Shown here: positions 26,168 to 34,278 of the stretch, in pieces
How positions within the stretch are numbered: the stretch's first letter is position 1
Layout: the number at the start of each line of letters is the position of its first letter
NCBI GenBank assembly: GCA_942490945.1
Contig: CALNYZ010000044.1
Location: forward strand, 186,001 to 250,000
Source of the DNA: CALNYZ01 sp942490945
GTDB lineage: Bacteria; Pseudomonadota; Gammaproteobacteria; UBA6429; Thiohalophilaceae
Reading direction: 5' to 3'
DNA: 64,000 nt
Made by a program: the position numbers and the translations under genes
Notes under the pieces: model-generated
Told to the model about the DNA's origin: nothing
The model's database searches: none
What the model saw: only the letters and a program-made list of their open reading frames with translations

Positions 26168-27532
26168 ATGACTAAAGACGCCGTTCCAAACAAGGTCGAG
26201 AATCAAGCACACCCAAAGCCACTTGAAGCGCAACTGGAAAAGGTCATTTCGCCCTTCCATTCCTTTATAAAAGATCAATCGACGGCAAGCATATTACTCA
26301 TCATATGCACAGTGATAGCATTGATTATTGCCAATTCTCCACTTTCATCTGACTATGAAAAGCTGTTGCATCTGGAAACCGGTTTTGTGTTTGCTGACTG
26401 GGATTTTAAAATGAGTATCCGGCACTGGATTAATGATGGTCTGATGTCGATATTCTTTTTCATTCTGGGACTGGAAATAAAACGCGAAATACTGGTTGGC
26501 GATCTCAAAGATCCGCAGCAGTCACTGCCTGTTATTGCTGCAGCGCTCGGTGGCATGCTGGTTCCAGCGGCAATTTATTTTGCCTTTAACTACGATACCC
26601 CAAACGCACATGGATGGGGAACAACAATGGCCACCGATACTGCCTTTGCGGTAGGGATTCTCGCCCTGCTTGGTAAACGCATACCCCTTGCACTAATTAC
26701 TTTTTTAACTGCGCTGGCAATCATCGATGACCTCGGGGCAATTCTGGTGATAGCGGTGTTCTATACCCAGACTATTGATATTCATTTATTGGGTACCGCA
26801 GCTATCTTTCTATTGGGGCTGATCTTATGTAATGCCTCGGGTTGTCGTCGCCCAATAGTATACATAATGGGTGGTATTGTGGTCTGGTTAGCCATGCTGG
26901 GCTCTGGCGTGCATGCCACCGTTGCCGGGATACTGGTTGCGATGACTATCCCGGCTCGACCCAAGCGCGACCCGGCATGGTTTGTTGATCGAACCCGTAA
27001 TCTGGTTGATGAGTTTGAAGACATCGAAAAAAATTCTGCAACGCCAATCCTGGGAGAAGAACAGCAACATGAAGTTGTTGAACTGGTACAGGATTCGGCT
27101 GAAAAAGCCTCCACCCCATTGCGTCGCTGGGAACGCGCGCTCGAACATCCGGTTGCGCTGTTCATTATGCCGGTATTTGCGCTGGCAAACGCAGGAATTC
27201 CGATAAATTTACAGGCGCTCGGCAACATTGCCAGTGACAAATTAAGTCTCGGAATTATTCTGGGATTAGTGTTCGGCAAAAGCATGGGTATCACGCTGCT
27301 GGCATGGTTGGCGTTACGCCTGAAACTGGGCCGACTGGCCAAAGGGGTAACCCTGCAACACATTCTGGGGATTGGCCTGTTAGGCGGCATGGGCTTTACC
27401 ATGTCTATTTTTATTTCCGGACTCAGCTTCGGTAATTCGCCTGAAACACTGGTTACGGCCAAAACTGCAATTTTACTAGCGTCGCTTGTCGCGGGTCTCT
27501 CCGGTTACTTGTGGTTGCGATTAAGAAATTGA
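26168..27532 (+). CDS. nhaA: Na+/H+ antiporter NhaA
   Basis: An inner-membrane antiporter that expels sodium in exchange for protons. The family core is present: ATDTAFAVGILALLGKRIP, then the paired aspartates in ALAIIDDLGAILVIAVFY that bind the ion, and GIGLLGGMGFTMSIFISGL near the end. At 454 residues it is longer than the E. coli form (388), with a polar N-terminal tail and an extra acidic cytoplasmic loop (about residues 280-315) as in other long NhaA proteins. A marine or saline lifestyle would fit. Confidence 0.95.
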   Translation: MTKDAVPNKVENQAHPKPLEAQLEKVISPFHSFIKDQSTASILLIICTVIALIIANSPLSSDYEKLLHLETGFVFADWDFKMSIRHWINDGLMSIFFFILGLEIKREILVGDLKDPQQSLPVIAAALGGMLVPAAIYFAFNYDTPNAHGWGTTMATDTAFAVGILALLGKRIPLALITFLTALAIIDDLGAILVIAVFYTQTIDIHLLGTAAIFLLGLILCNASGCRRPIVYIMGGIVVWLAMLGSGVHATVAGILVAMTIPARPKRDPAWFVDRTRNLVDEFEDIEKNSATPILGEEQQHEVVELVQDSAEKASTPLRRWERALEHPVALFIMPVFALANAGIPINLQALGNIASDKLSLGIILGLVFGKSMGITLLAWLALRLKLGRLAKGVTLQHILGIGLLGGMGFTMSIFISGLSFGNSPETLVTAKTAILLASLVAGLSGYLWLRLRN

Positions 27533-27636
27533 ATTCAATCTACCTGCCCAGTTGTGGCTACACCTGCAGCAATTTAGTCCGGGTTTGTTGCTGAGCAAAG
27601 CTAATACTCCTACCTTCCCCGAAATCTTGCCTTTTA

Positions 27637-27650
27637 TTGATACGAATCAT
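27637..27650. promoter_or_regulatory. Fnr-like box upstream of nifJ
   Basis: TTGATACGAATCAT matches the TTGAT-N4-ATCAA consensus at nine of ten positions. With its centre at -41.5 the transcript would start near 27685, and TTTAATAA lies at 27672-27679 where the -10 should be. nifJ starts 52 bp further on. This is the geometry of a class II Fnr-activated promoter. Confidence 0.65.
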
Positions 27651-27736
27651 GGTATTAAAACCTGACAGGTATTTAATAAAGAATAGACGTGAGACTAATT
27701 CATGCGCGATTTTGATTACAGGCAGGATAAACGGAG

Positions 27737-30700
27737 ATGTCACAAATAAAAACACTTACCATTGATGGCAATCAAGCCGCCGCAACCATTGCCCATCTGA
27801 CGAATGAAGTCATCGCCATCTACCCCATCACGCCGGCTTCACCCATGGGCGAATGGGCCGATGAATGGTCATCACGGCAACAACCGAATCTGTGGGGCAC
27901 AGTGCCCGACATTATAGAAATGCAAAGTGAGGGCGGTGCCGCCGGCGCCATTCATGGTGCCTTGCAGACAGGCGCACTCACTACCACCTTCACGGCTTCG
28001 CAGGGATTGTTACTAATGATCCCCAATATGTTCAAAATTGCCGGTGAGCTTTCACCGCTGGTGATTCATGTCGCGGCGCGTTCTGTCGCGGCGCAGGCCT
28101 TATCGATATTTGGCGATCACAGTGATGTGATGGCCGCGCGTACCACCGGCTTTGCTTTTCTGGTGGCCAACTCGCCGCAAGAAGTGATGGACATGGCCTT
28201 GATTGCACAGGCGGCCACTCTCGAATCGCGCATACCGATCGTACATTTCTTCGATGGTTTTCGTACCTCACATGAAGTCGCAAAAATCCAGTCACTTGAA
28301 ACTGACACGATACGCCAGCTTATCCAGCACGATTTGATCACCGCACATCGACAACGTGCCTTGTCACCGGAGCATCCGGTATTACGCGGCAGTTCACAAA
28401 ACCCGGACGTTTTCTTTCAGGCACGCGAATCCGTCAATGCTTATTATCTGGCCATGCCAGGTATGGTGCAAAAAATCATGGACCGATTCGCCAGGCTCAC
28501 GGGGCGACAATACAAGCTGTTTGATTATGTCGGTGCTGACGATGCCGAACGCGTTATCATCTTGATGGGCTCGGGTGCAGAAACGGTACACGAAACGGTT
28601 GACTACTTGTGTGCACAACATGAAAAAGTCGGTGTTGTGAAAGTTCGACTTTTCAGACCGCTGGATAGTACGGCGTTGATAGAAGCCCTGCCGCCCAGCG
28701 TCAAACAAATTGCGGTACTGGATCGCACCAAAGAACCGGGCGCAGATGGCGAGCCTCTTTATAAAGACGTCGTCACACTCATTGCACAGCACCATGCTGG
28801 TATGCAGAGTAAATTTTCTGCCATGCCTACAATTATTGGTGGGCGTTTCGGTTTGTCCTCAAAAGAATTCACGCCCGGCATGGTGAAGGCTGTGTTTGAT
28901 GAGCTCGCTACAGAGTCGCCGAAGAACCAGTTTACTATCGGGATTCATGATGATGTTACTCACACGAGTCTTGCGTGGGATGCAGACTACCGTACCGATG
29001 CAAACAAACAAACTTTTCAGGCTGTCTTTTATGGTCTGGGCAGTGACGGCACGGTTAGCGCAAATAAAAACAGCATAAAAATTATTGGCGAATGCACCGA
29101 TAAATACGTGCAGGGCTATTTTGTCTACGATTCGAAAAAAGCGGGGGCAGTCACTGTGTCGCATTTACGTTTTGGCGACAAGCCAATACGTTCGACATAT
29201 CTCATCGATAATAACGATGCCAACTTCGTTGCCTGCCACCAGGCGGTTTTTCTGCAACGTTACCCCATGCTGGATAAAGCCGCCGATAATGCCATCTTTC
29301 TTTTAAATACCCCGATGGCGCCTGATGCAGTATGGCAATCCATACCAGAAAAAATGCAGCAACAAATTATCGACAAACATATCAAACTCTATGCGATCGA
29401 TGCATATAAGGTTGCCGAAGCAACTGGCATGAATAAACGCATCAATACCATTATGCAAACCTGCTTCTTTTCCATTTCCGGCATCTTACCAAAAGACCAG
29501 GCGATTGATGCGATCAAACAGGCGGTGGAAAAAACCTATGGCAAAAAAGGCAAGCGCCTGGTTGAATTTAATTTCAAAGCCATTGATGAAACATTAAAAA
29601 ATTTATTTGAAGTTAATGTCCCGACAAATATTAATCATCAATCAACGTTGGAAGATAAATTACCGAAGTCGGCATCACATTTTGTCAAACAGGTAACAAT
29701 GGAAATCATTGCCGGTCGCGGTGATCACATACCGGTAAGTCTGTTTCCAACTGATGGCAGTTATCCCACTGGTACCGGCGCGTATGAAAAAAGAAATATT
29801 GCAACTGAAATCCCCGTGCTTGATGAAACACTCTGCACACAATGCGGTAAATGCCCGTTGGTTTGTCCGCACGGGGTAATTCGTTCCAAGGTTTATGATG
29901 AGTCATATGCAGGTAGTGCACCGGCAAGTTTTAAATCGATGCCGATAAAAGGTAAAGACTTCGCACAAACCTTACATATGACTTACCAGGTTTCACCGGA
30001 AGACTGTACGGGCTGTGGCTTGTGTGTTGATATCTGCCCGATACATGATAAAAGTAACGTCAGTCACAAGGCACTGAATATGGTGCCCTATACACCAGCA
30101 TTACGGGAACAGGAAAAAACCAACTGGGCCTATTTTCTTGGCCTGCCGGAATACGATCGATCGCTAGTAAAAAGTAATACCATCAAGGGCGCGATGATAT
30201 TACAGCCATTATTTGAATTTTCCAGTGCCTGCGTCGGCTGTGGCGAAACACCGTACATCAAACTGGCAAGCCAATTATTTGGCGACCGCATGGTGGTGGC
30301 GAATGCCACCGGTTGTTCATCTATTTATGGCGGTAATCTGCCAACCACGCCCTGGGCCATGAATGAACAAGGCCGCGGACCGGCCTGGTCAAATTCATTA
30401 TTCGAAGACAACGCCGAATTTGGTCTGGGTATGCGGCTGGCGATCGATAAACAAAAGCAATATGCCAGTGAATTGTTACTGCGATTAAAATCAGCACTGG
30501 ATAATGATTTGGTCAATGAAATATTAAGCGCAGATGAATCCACTGAAGCAGGCATTCAACAACAACGGCAACGAATAAAATCATTAAAAGACAAACTGGT
30601 TTCAATTGATAATGCAACCGCGCGCGAACTTGAGAGTGTTGCTGAAAACCTGTCGCACAAAAGTGTCTGGATTATTGGTGGTGATGGTTGGGCCTATGAT

Positions 30701-31408
30701 ATTGGATACGGCGGTCTGGATCATGTGATGGCCTCGGGCCGTAATGTGAACATACTGGTACTCGATACGGAAGTCTATTCGAACACCGGAGGTCAGACTT
30801 CAAAAGCCACACCGCGTGGCGCTGTGGCGAAATTTTCTGCCGGCGGCAAGGCCACACCCAAAAAAGACCTTGCCTTGTTGGCGATGGATTATGAAAACGT
30901 TTACGTTGCGCATGTCGCTTACGGTGCCAAGGATATACAAACCATACAGGCATTTAATGAAGCAGAAGCCTATCCCGGTCCCTCGCTCATCATCGCCTAT
31001 TCGCCCTGTATTGCACACGGCGTGGATCTAAAATACAACCATAAGCAACAACAACTCGCCGTTGATAGTGGCCATTGGCCGTTATTTCGCTATAACCCGT
31101 TAAATGCGAAGAAAGGCATCAATCCGCTACATCTCGACAGCAAGGCACCCTCTATTCCTTATCGTGATTTTGTCGAAACCGAAATTCGTTTTAACATGTT
31201 ATGGCGAACACATCCGGAAGTTGCCGAAGAATTGTTAGCACAATCGCAACAGGATGTACTGCATCGCTATCACTTTTACGAGCAGCTTGCAGGTTTAAGC
31301 TGGGATACATCCGATCAGACCCAGCCACCCCACCGCAAGTTAGCAACGGCGATCAAACAACAAGCTGATACCAAAACAAAAACAGTCGAGGGCACCCATC
31401 ATGATTGA
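27737..31408 (+). CDS. nifJ: Pyruvate:ferredoxin (flavodoxin) oxidoreductase
   Basis: A single-chain PFOR of 1223 residues that oxidises pyruvate with CoA to acetyl-CoA and CO2, reducing ferredoxin; it may also run backwards. Domain order is normal: an N-terminal thiamine-interacting domain (EVIAIYPITPASPMGEWADE), the CoA and linker domains, two 4Fe-4S clusters (CTQCGKCPLVCPHG and CTGCGLCVDICP), and a C-terminal TPP domain with CVGCGETPYIKL and VLDTEVYSNTGGQ. The start has CGGAG. The enzyme is oxygen-sensitive, which fits the Fnr-like box upstream. Its end overlaps the next gene by 8 bp. Confidence 0.96.
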   Translation: MSQIKTLTIDGNQAAATIAHLTNEVIAIYPITPASPMGEWADEWSSRQQPNLWGTVPDIIEMQSEGGAAGAIHGALQTGALTTTFTASQGLLLMIPNMFKIAGELSPLVIHVAARSVAAQALSIFGDHSDVMAARTTGFAFLVANSPQEVMDMALIAQAATLESRIPIVHFFDGFRTSHEVAKIQSLETDTIRQLIQHDLITAHRQRALSPEHPVLRGSSQNPDVFFQARESVNAYYLAMPGMVQKIMDRFARLTGRQYKLFDYVGADDAERVIILMGSGAETVHETVDYLCAQHEKVGVVKVRLFRPLDSTALIEALPPSVKQIAVLDRTKEPGADGEPLYKDVVTLIAQHHAGMQSKFSAMPTIIGGRFGLSSKEFTPGMVKAVFDELATESPKNQFTIGIHDDVTHTSLAWDADYRTDANKQTFQAVFYGLGSDGTVSANKNSIKIIGECTDKYVQGYFVYDSKKAGAVTVSHLRFGDKPIRSTYLIDNNDANFVACHQAVFLQRYPMLDKAADNAIFLLNTPMAPDAVWQSIPEKMQQQIIDKHIKLYAIDAYKVAEATGMNKRINTIMQTCFFSISGILPKDQAIDAIKQAVEKTYGKKGKRLVEFNFKAIDETLKNLFEVNVPTNINHQSTLEDKLPKSASHFVKQVTMEIIAGRGDHIPVSLFPTDGSYPTGTGAYEKRNIATEIPVLDETLCTQCGKCPLVCPHGVIRSKVYDESYAGSAPASFKSMPIKGKDFAQTLHMTYQVSPEDCTGCGLCVDICPIHDKSNVSHKALNMVPYTPALREQEKTNWAYFLGLPEYDRSLVKSNTIKGAMILQPLFEFSSACVGCGETPYIKLASQLFGDRMVVANATGCSSIYGGNLPTTPWAMNEQGRGPAWSNSLFEDNAEFGLGMRLAIDKQKQYASELLLRLKSALDNDLVNEILSADESTEAGIQQQRQRIKSLKDKLVSIDNATARELESVAENLSHKSVWIIGGDGWAYDIGYGGLDHVMASGRNVNILVLDTEVYSNTGGQTSKATPRGAVAKFSAGGKATPKKDLALLAMDYENVYVAHVAYGAKDIQTIQAFNEAEAYPGPSLIIAYSPCIAHGVDLKYNHKQQQLAVDSGHWPLFRYNPLNAKKGINPLHLDSKAPSIPYRDFVETEIRFNMLWRTHPEVAEELLAQSQQDVLHRYHFYEQLAGLSWDTSDQTQPPHRKLATAIKQQADTKTKTVEGTHHD

Positions 31409-32396
31409 CTTGACCACACAATATCTGGGCCTGACATTAAACAACCCGTTAATTGCCTCGTCTTCTCCCTTAACCGGCAATCTTGATCAGGCCAAACAAC
31501 TGGAGGATGCAGGTGCAGCAGCCATTGTGTTACCGTCCTTGTTTGAAGAAAGCATCCAGCATGAACAACTGCAACTGGAAAAGTATGTACACTCGCAAGC
31601 CTTTGGTAGTTATGAGGCAGATTCGTTTCAACCTGTCCCGGATGAATATACTGGTGAACTTGATAGATACCTTGAACATTTGCACCAGCTTAAATCCACG
31701 CTTGATATCCCCGTTATCGCCAGCCTGAACGGCATTTCGAATAGCGGCTGGATAGACTACGGGAAGGAGTTGATGCAAGCCGGTGCCGATGCGCTGGAAC
31801 TGAATGTGTATTATGTTGCAGCTGATTATGCACAAACGGGTGAAGATGTTGAAAATCGTTATCTCAATCTGTTAAGCAAACTTCGCGAACACATCACTCT
31901 ACCGGTTGCTATGAAATTATCTTCACAATTTTCATCGGTAGCGAATATGGTTAGCAAACTGGAAACTGCGGGAGCCAATGGCGTGGTACTCTTTAATCGT
32001 TTTTACCAACCCGATATTGATCTCGAAACTTTAACGATTAAACCCCATCTTGAATTATCCAGTTCAGCTGAATCATTGTTGCGAGTCCGCTGGATTGCAC
32101 TGATCAGAAATCGGGTTAAGTTATCATTGGCCGCAACAGGCGGGTTCCATCATGTGGATGAAATCATTAAGGCATTGTTAGCCGGTGCAGACGCAGTATA
32201 TTTATGTAGCGTGCTATTAAAACGAGGGCCTGAATATTGCGCTGACTTGTTACAACAGTTGCAGTACTGGCTCGACGAAAAAGAATATAACTCCGTAAAT
32301 CAAATGCAAGGCAGTGTGAGTCAATCCTGCGCGATGGATCCTGCTGCATATGAACATGCCAACTATATTAATGTGCTAAAGAGCTACACGCATTAA
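31401..32396 (+). CDS. Dihydroorotate dehydrogenase-like FMN protein, coupled to nifJ
   Basis: A 331-residue TIM-barrel protein of the dihydroorotate/dihydropyrimidine dehydrogenase superfamily. Landmarks are NNPLIASSSPLTGN at the start, ALELNVYYVA in the middle, and ATGGFHHVDEIIKALLAGAD for FMN phosphate binding. It differs from PyrD of pyrimidine synthesis and is better called PyrD-like. It overlaps nifJ by 8 bp, so it is translationally coupled to it and should be made in equal measure. A flavin redox role with reduced ferredoxin is inferred; the substrate is unknown. Confidence 0.75.
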   Translation: MIDLTTQYLGLTLNNPLIASSSPLTGNLDQAKQLEDAGAAAIVLPSLFEESIQHEQLQLEKYVHSQAFGSYEADSFQPVPDEYTGELDRYLEHLHQLKSTLDIPVIASLNGISNSGWIDYGKELMQAGADALELNVYYVAADYAQTGEDVENRYLNLLSKLREHITLPVAMKLSSQFSSVANMVSKLETAGANGVVLFNRFYQPDIDLETLTIKPHLELSSSAESLLRVRWIALIRNRVKLSLAATGGFHHVDEIIKALLAGADAVYLCSVLLKRGPEYCADLLQQLQYWLDEKEYNSVNQMQGSVSQSCAMDPAAYEHANYINVLKSYTH

Positions 32397-32454
32397 GTAT
32401 TGTTACTATCACGTAACAGATACGGCGTAAATACAATTACATATCGAAATAAAG

Positions 32455-32476
32455 AAGGGCGTGTTAACACGCCCTT
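32455..32476. terminator. Hairpin between the PyrD-like gene and fccB
   Basis: AAGGGCGTGT then ACACGCCCTT with almost no loop. On the minus strand it is followed by CTTTATTT and lies 19 bp past the fccB stop, so it probably ends the fccAB transcript. No T-run is present on the plus side, so its use for the converging nifJ operon is less clear. Confidence 0.6.
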
Positions 32477-32494
32477 ACATCGAACCACGATAAT

Positions 32495-33787
32495 TTATCC
32501 AAAACTGTCTGAAGTAATACTGTCATACCAGCCTTTCGCGTACCTTGCTTCCAACTTGCGGAAATTCGCATCAGCATCTTTTGGACTGACACCACCTGCA
32601 TCAGCAACTGGATAGATACCTTTATCCTTACTGTAACGATATACCGCAGCGACTGATATCCCATAGTCAGGAGATACCAGACTGTAACAGGTGTTTACAT
32701 AGGATGGATCAGGCATATTCGTCTTATGTATGGCAGAAACAATTGCAGCAGCACAGACTTTACCCTGACTATTTGCGGCAAAACCTGATTTTGGCATCTT
32801 GCCAGCGATGGATGCATCACCTATGACATAAACATCCGGATGCACGGTTGATTCAAATGTGCGTTGATCGACCGGACACCAGCCATCGTTATTTGTCAGC
32901 CCTGCCGTGTGTGCAATCATTCCCGCCTGTTGTGGTGGAATTAAATTAATAACTGCGGCTTTATGTTTATCTCCCATTTCAGTGTGAATAGTTTTATTTT
33001 TAACATCAACACGATCAATACGACCACCTTTGTCACCACTTACCCATTCAACCATGCCGGGATAGAGCTTTTCCCAGCCTTGCATGAATAACGGCTGTTT
33101 GGAAAATTTTGCCTTTGCATCCAGAATCAGTATTTTCGATTTTGGTTTATGCTGCTTCAAATAATGTGCAATCAAGCTGACACGTTCGTAGGGGCCAGGC
33201 GGACAACGAAATGGATTATCTGGCGGTGCAATAATAAATGTATCGCCATTGTTCATCGCAACCAACTGATTTCGCAACAAGGTGGTTTGTGCGCCAGCCA
33301 GCCATGCATGCGGTATAATCAGCGCATCCTTGGCACTCATTCCCTCTACACTGTTCCACTTAAAATCAATGCCGGGCGACAGTACCAGTTTGTCATACGA
33401 TAATTTTTTTCCACTACTGAGGGTTACGCTTTTTTTCGTGGTATCAACCTGTGTCACTTTATCGTGGATGACTTTAATTCCACGTTTTTCATGCGCCTGG
33501 TAACCCTGGCTTATTGTGTCAATATTTTGCATACCACCAAGCACGGCATTACTGAAAGGACAGGTAACAAAGCGTTTAACCGGCTCGACAAGTGTCACAG
33601 CAAGCGATTGATCAAATATGTTCAGGTACTTGGCACAGGTTGCACCACCAAAACCGCCACCAACGATAACTATCCGTGCAGCTGGTTTTTGATTTTTTGC
33701 AATTACCGAGAGCGGTCCCGCGCTCGCCAGCATCATTCCCGAACCAGCGATTAATTTTATAAACTGTCTGCGATCATACGTATTCAT
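32495..33787 (-). CDS. fccB: Flavocytochrome c sulfide dehydrogenase, flavoprotein subunit
   Basis: A periplasmic flavoprotein that oxidises sulfide and passes electrons to the heme subunit. At 430 residues it has a twin-arginine-type signal (DRRQFIKLIAGSGMMLASAG), then the FAD motif IVIVGGGFGGATCAKYL. The CPFSNAVLGG and FRCPPGPYERV segments and a later NTCYSLVSPDYG carry the cysteines expected at the flavin and the redox disulfide. YVIGDASIAGKMPKSGFAAN binds the FAD ribityl chain. It follows fccA by 12 bp. This gene is the main evidence for sulfide oxidation in the organism. Confidence 0.92.
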   Translation of the reverse strand: MNTYDRRQFIKLIAGSGMMLASAGPLSVIAKNQKPAARIVIVGGGFGGATCAKYLNIFDQSLAVTLVEPVKRFVTCPFSNAVLGGMQNIDTISQGYQAHEKRGIKVIHDKVTQVDTTKKSVTLSSGKKLSYDKLVLSPGIDFKWNSVEGMSAKDALIIPHAWLAGAQTTLLRNQLVAMNNGDTFIIAPPDNPFRCPPGPYERVSLIAHYLKQHKPKSKILILDAKAKFSKQPLFMQGWEKLYPGMVEWVSGDKGGRIDRVDVKNKTIHTEMGDKHKAAVINLIPPQQAGMIAHTAGLTNNDGWCPVDQRTFESTVHPDVYVIGDASIAGKMPKSGFAANSQGKVCAAAIVSAIHKTNMPDPSYVNTCYSLVSPDYGISVAAVYRYSKDKGIYPVADAGGVSPKDADANFRKLEARYAKGWYDSITSDSFG

Positions 33788-33799
33788 AATGACCTCCTG

Positions 33800-34105
33800 T
33801 TACTGTTTCGAGAAATAATCTGCAATGAGCCGGATTTCCTGCTCACTATAGCCTTTGGCATGCCGTCCCATAACCGTCGAGGGACGGGTTCCCGATTGAA
33901 ATTCCTTTAATGACTGAACAATAAAACTGGCAGATTTACCATTTATTGCGGGTATTGCGCCGGGACTTTTACCATGCGTACCGTGACAAGCTGCGCAGGA
34001 ATTTGCAAGCATGGTTCCCTGGCTAATTTCAACTGCATAGCCAACATTAAATAACAGCAGCAAGGTAACAAACAGTGGAATAACCGAACGTATTTTTTTA
34101 TACAT
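33800..34105 (-). CDS. fccA: Monoheme cytochrome c, sulfide dehydrogenase heme subunit
   Basis: A periplasmic c-type cytochrome of about 101 residues with a signal peptide ending at GYAVE and one heme site, CAACH. MGRHAKGYSEQEI supplies a likely Met ligand. A one-heme partner of about 10 kDa directly before fccB is the usual layout. The start at 34105 is chosen because GGAGG lies six bases upstream. The in-frame ATG at 34111 overlaps that site. Confidence 0.85.
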   Translation of the reverse strand: MYKKIRSVIPLFVTLLLLFNVGYAVEISQGTMLANSCAACHGTHGKSPGAIPAINGKSASFIVQSLKEFQSGTRPSTVMGRHAKGYSEQEIRLIADYFSKQ

Positions 34106-34188
34106 TAGCATCCTCCATAATAATTTTTTATCACTAATTATTTACGTGAATATATAGTTAAAATGTAGTCGTAATTTTTGAAAAATAA

Positions 34189-34202
34189 TTGCGCTGAATC
34201 AA
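34189..34202. promoter_or_regulatory. Weak Fnr-like half-site upstream of fccA
   Basis: On the minus strand TTGATTCAGCGCAA has one perfect TTGAT arm and a poor second arm. A TACATT hexamer is at the expected -10 distance (34162-34167). The match is weaker than at nifJ, so this is only a candidate. Confidence 0.25.
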
Positions 34203-34278
34203 TAATTATGCGAATAGACAACCTTTTTACTTAAATCGGGCGCTACGAATGGTGGATATGTTTTATCTGGAAAATCAC

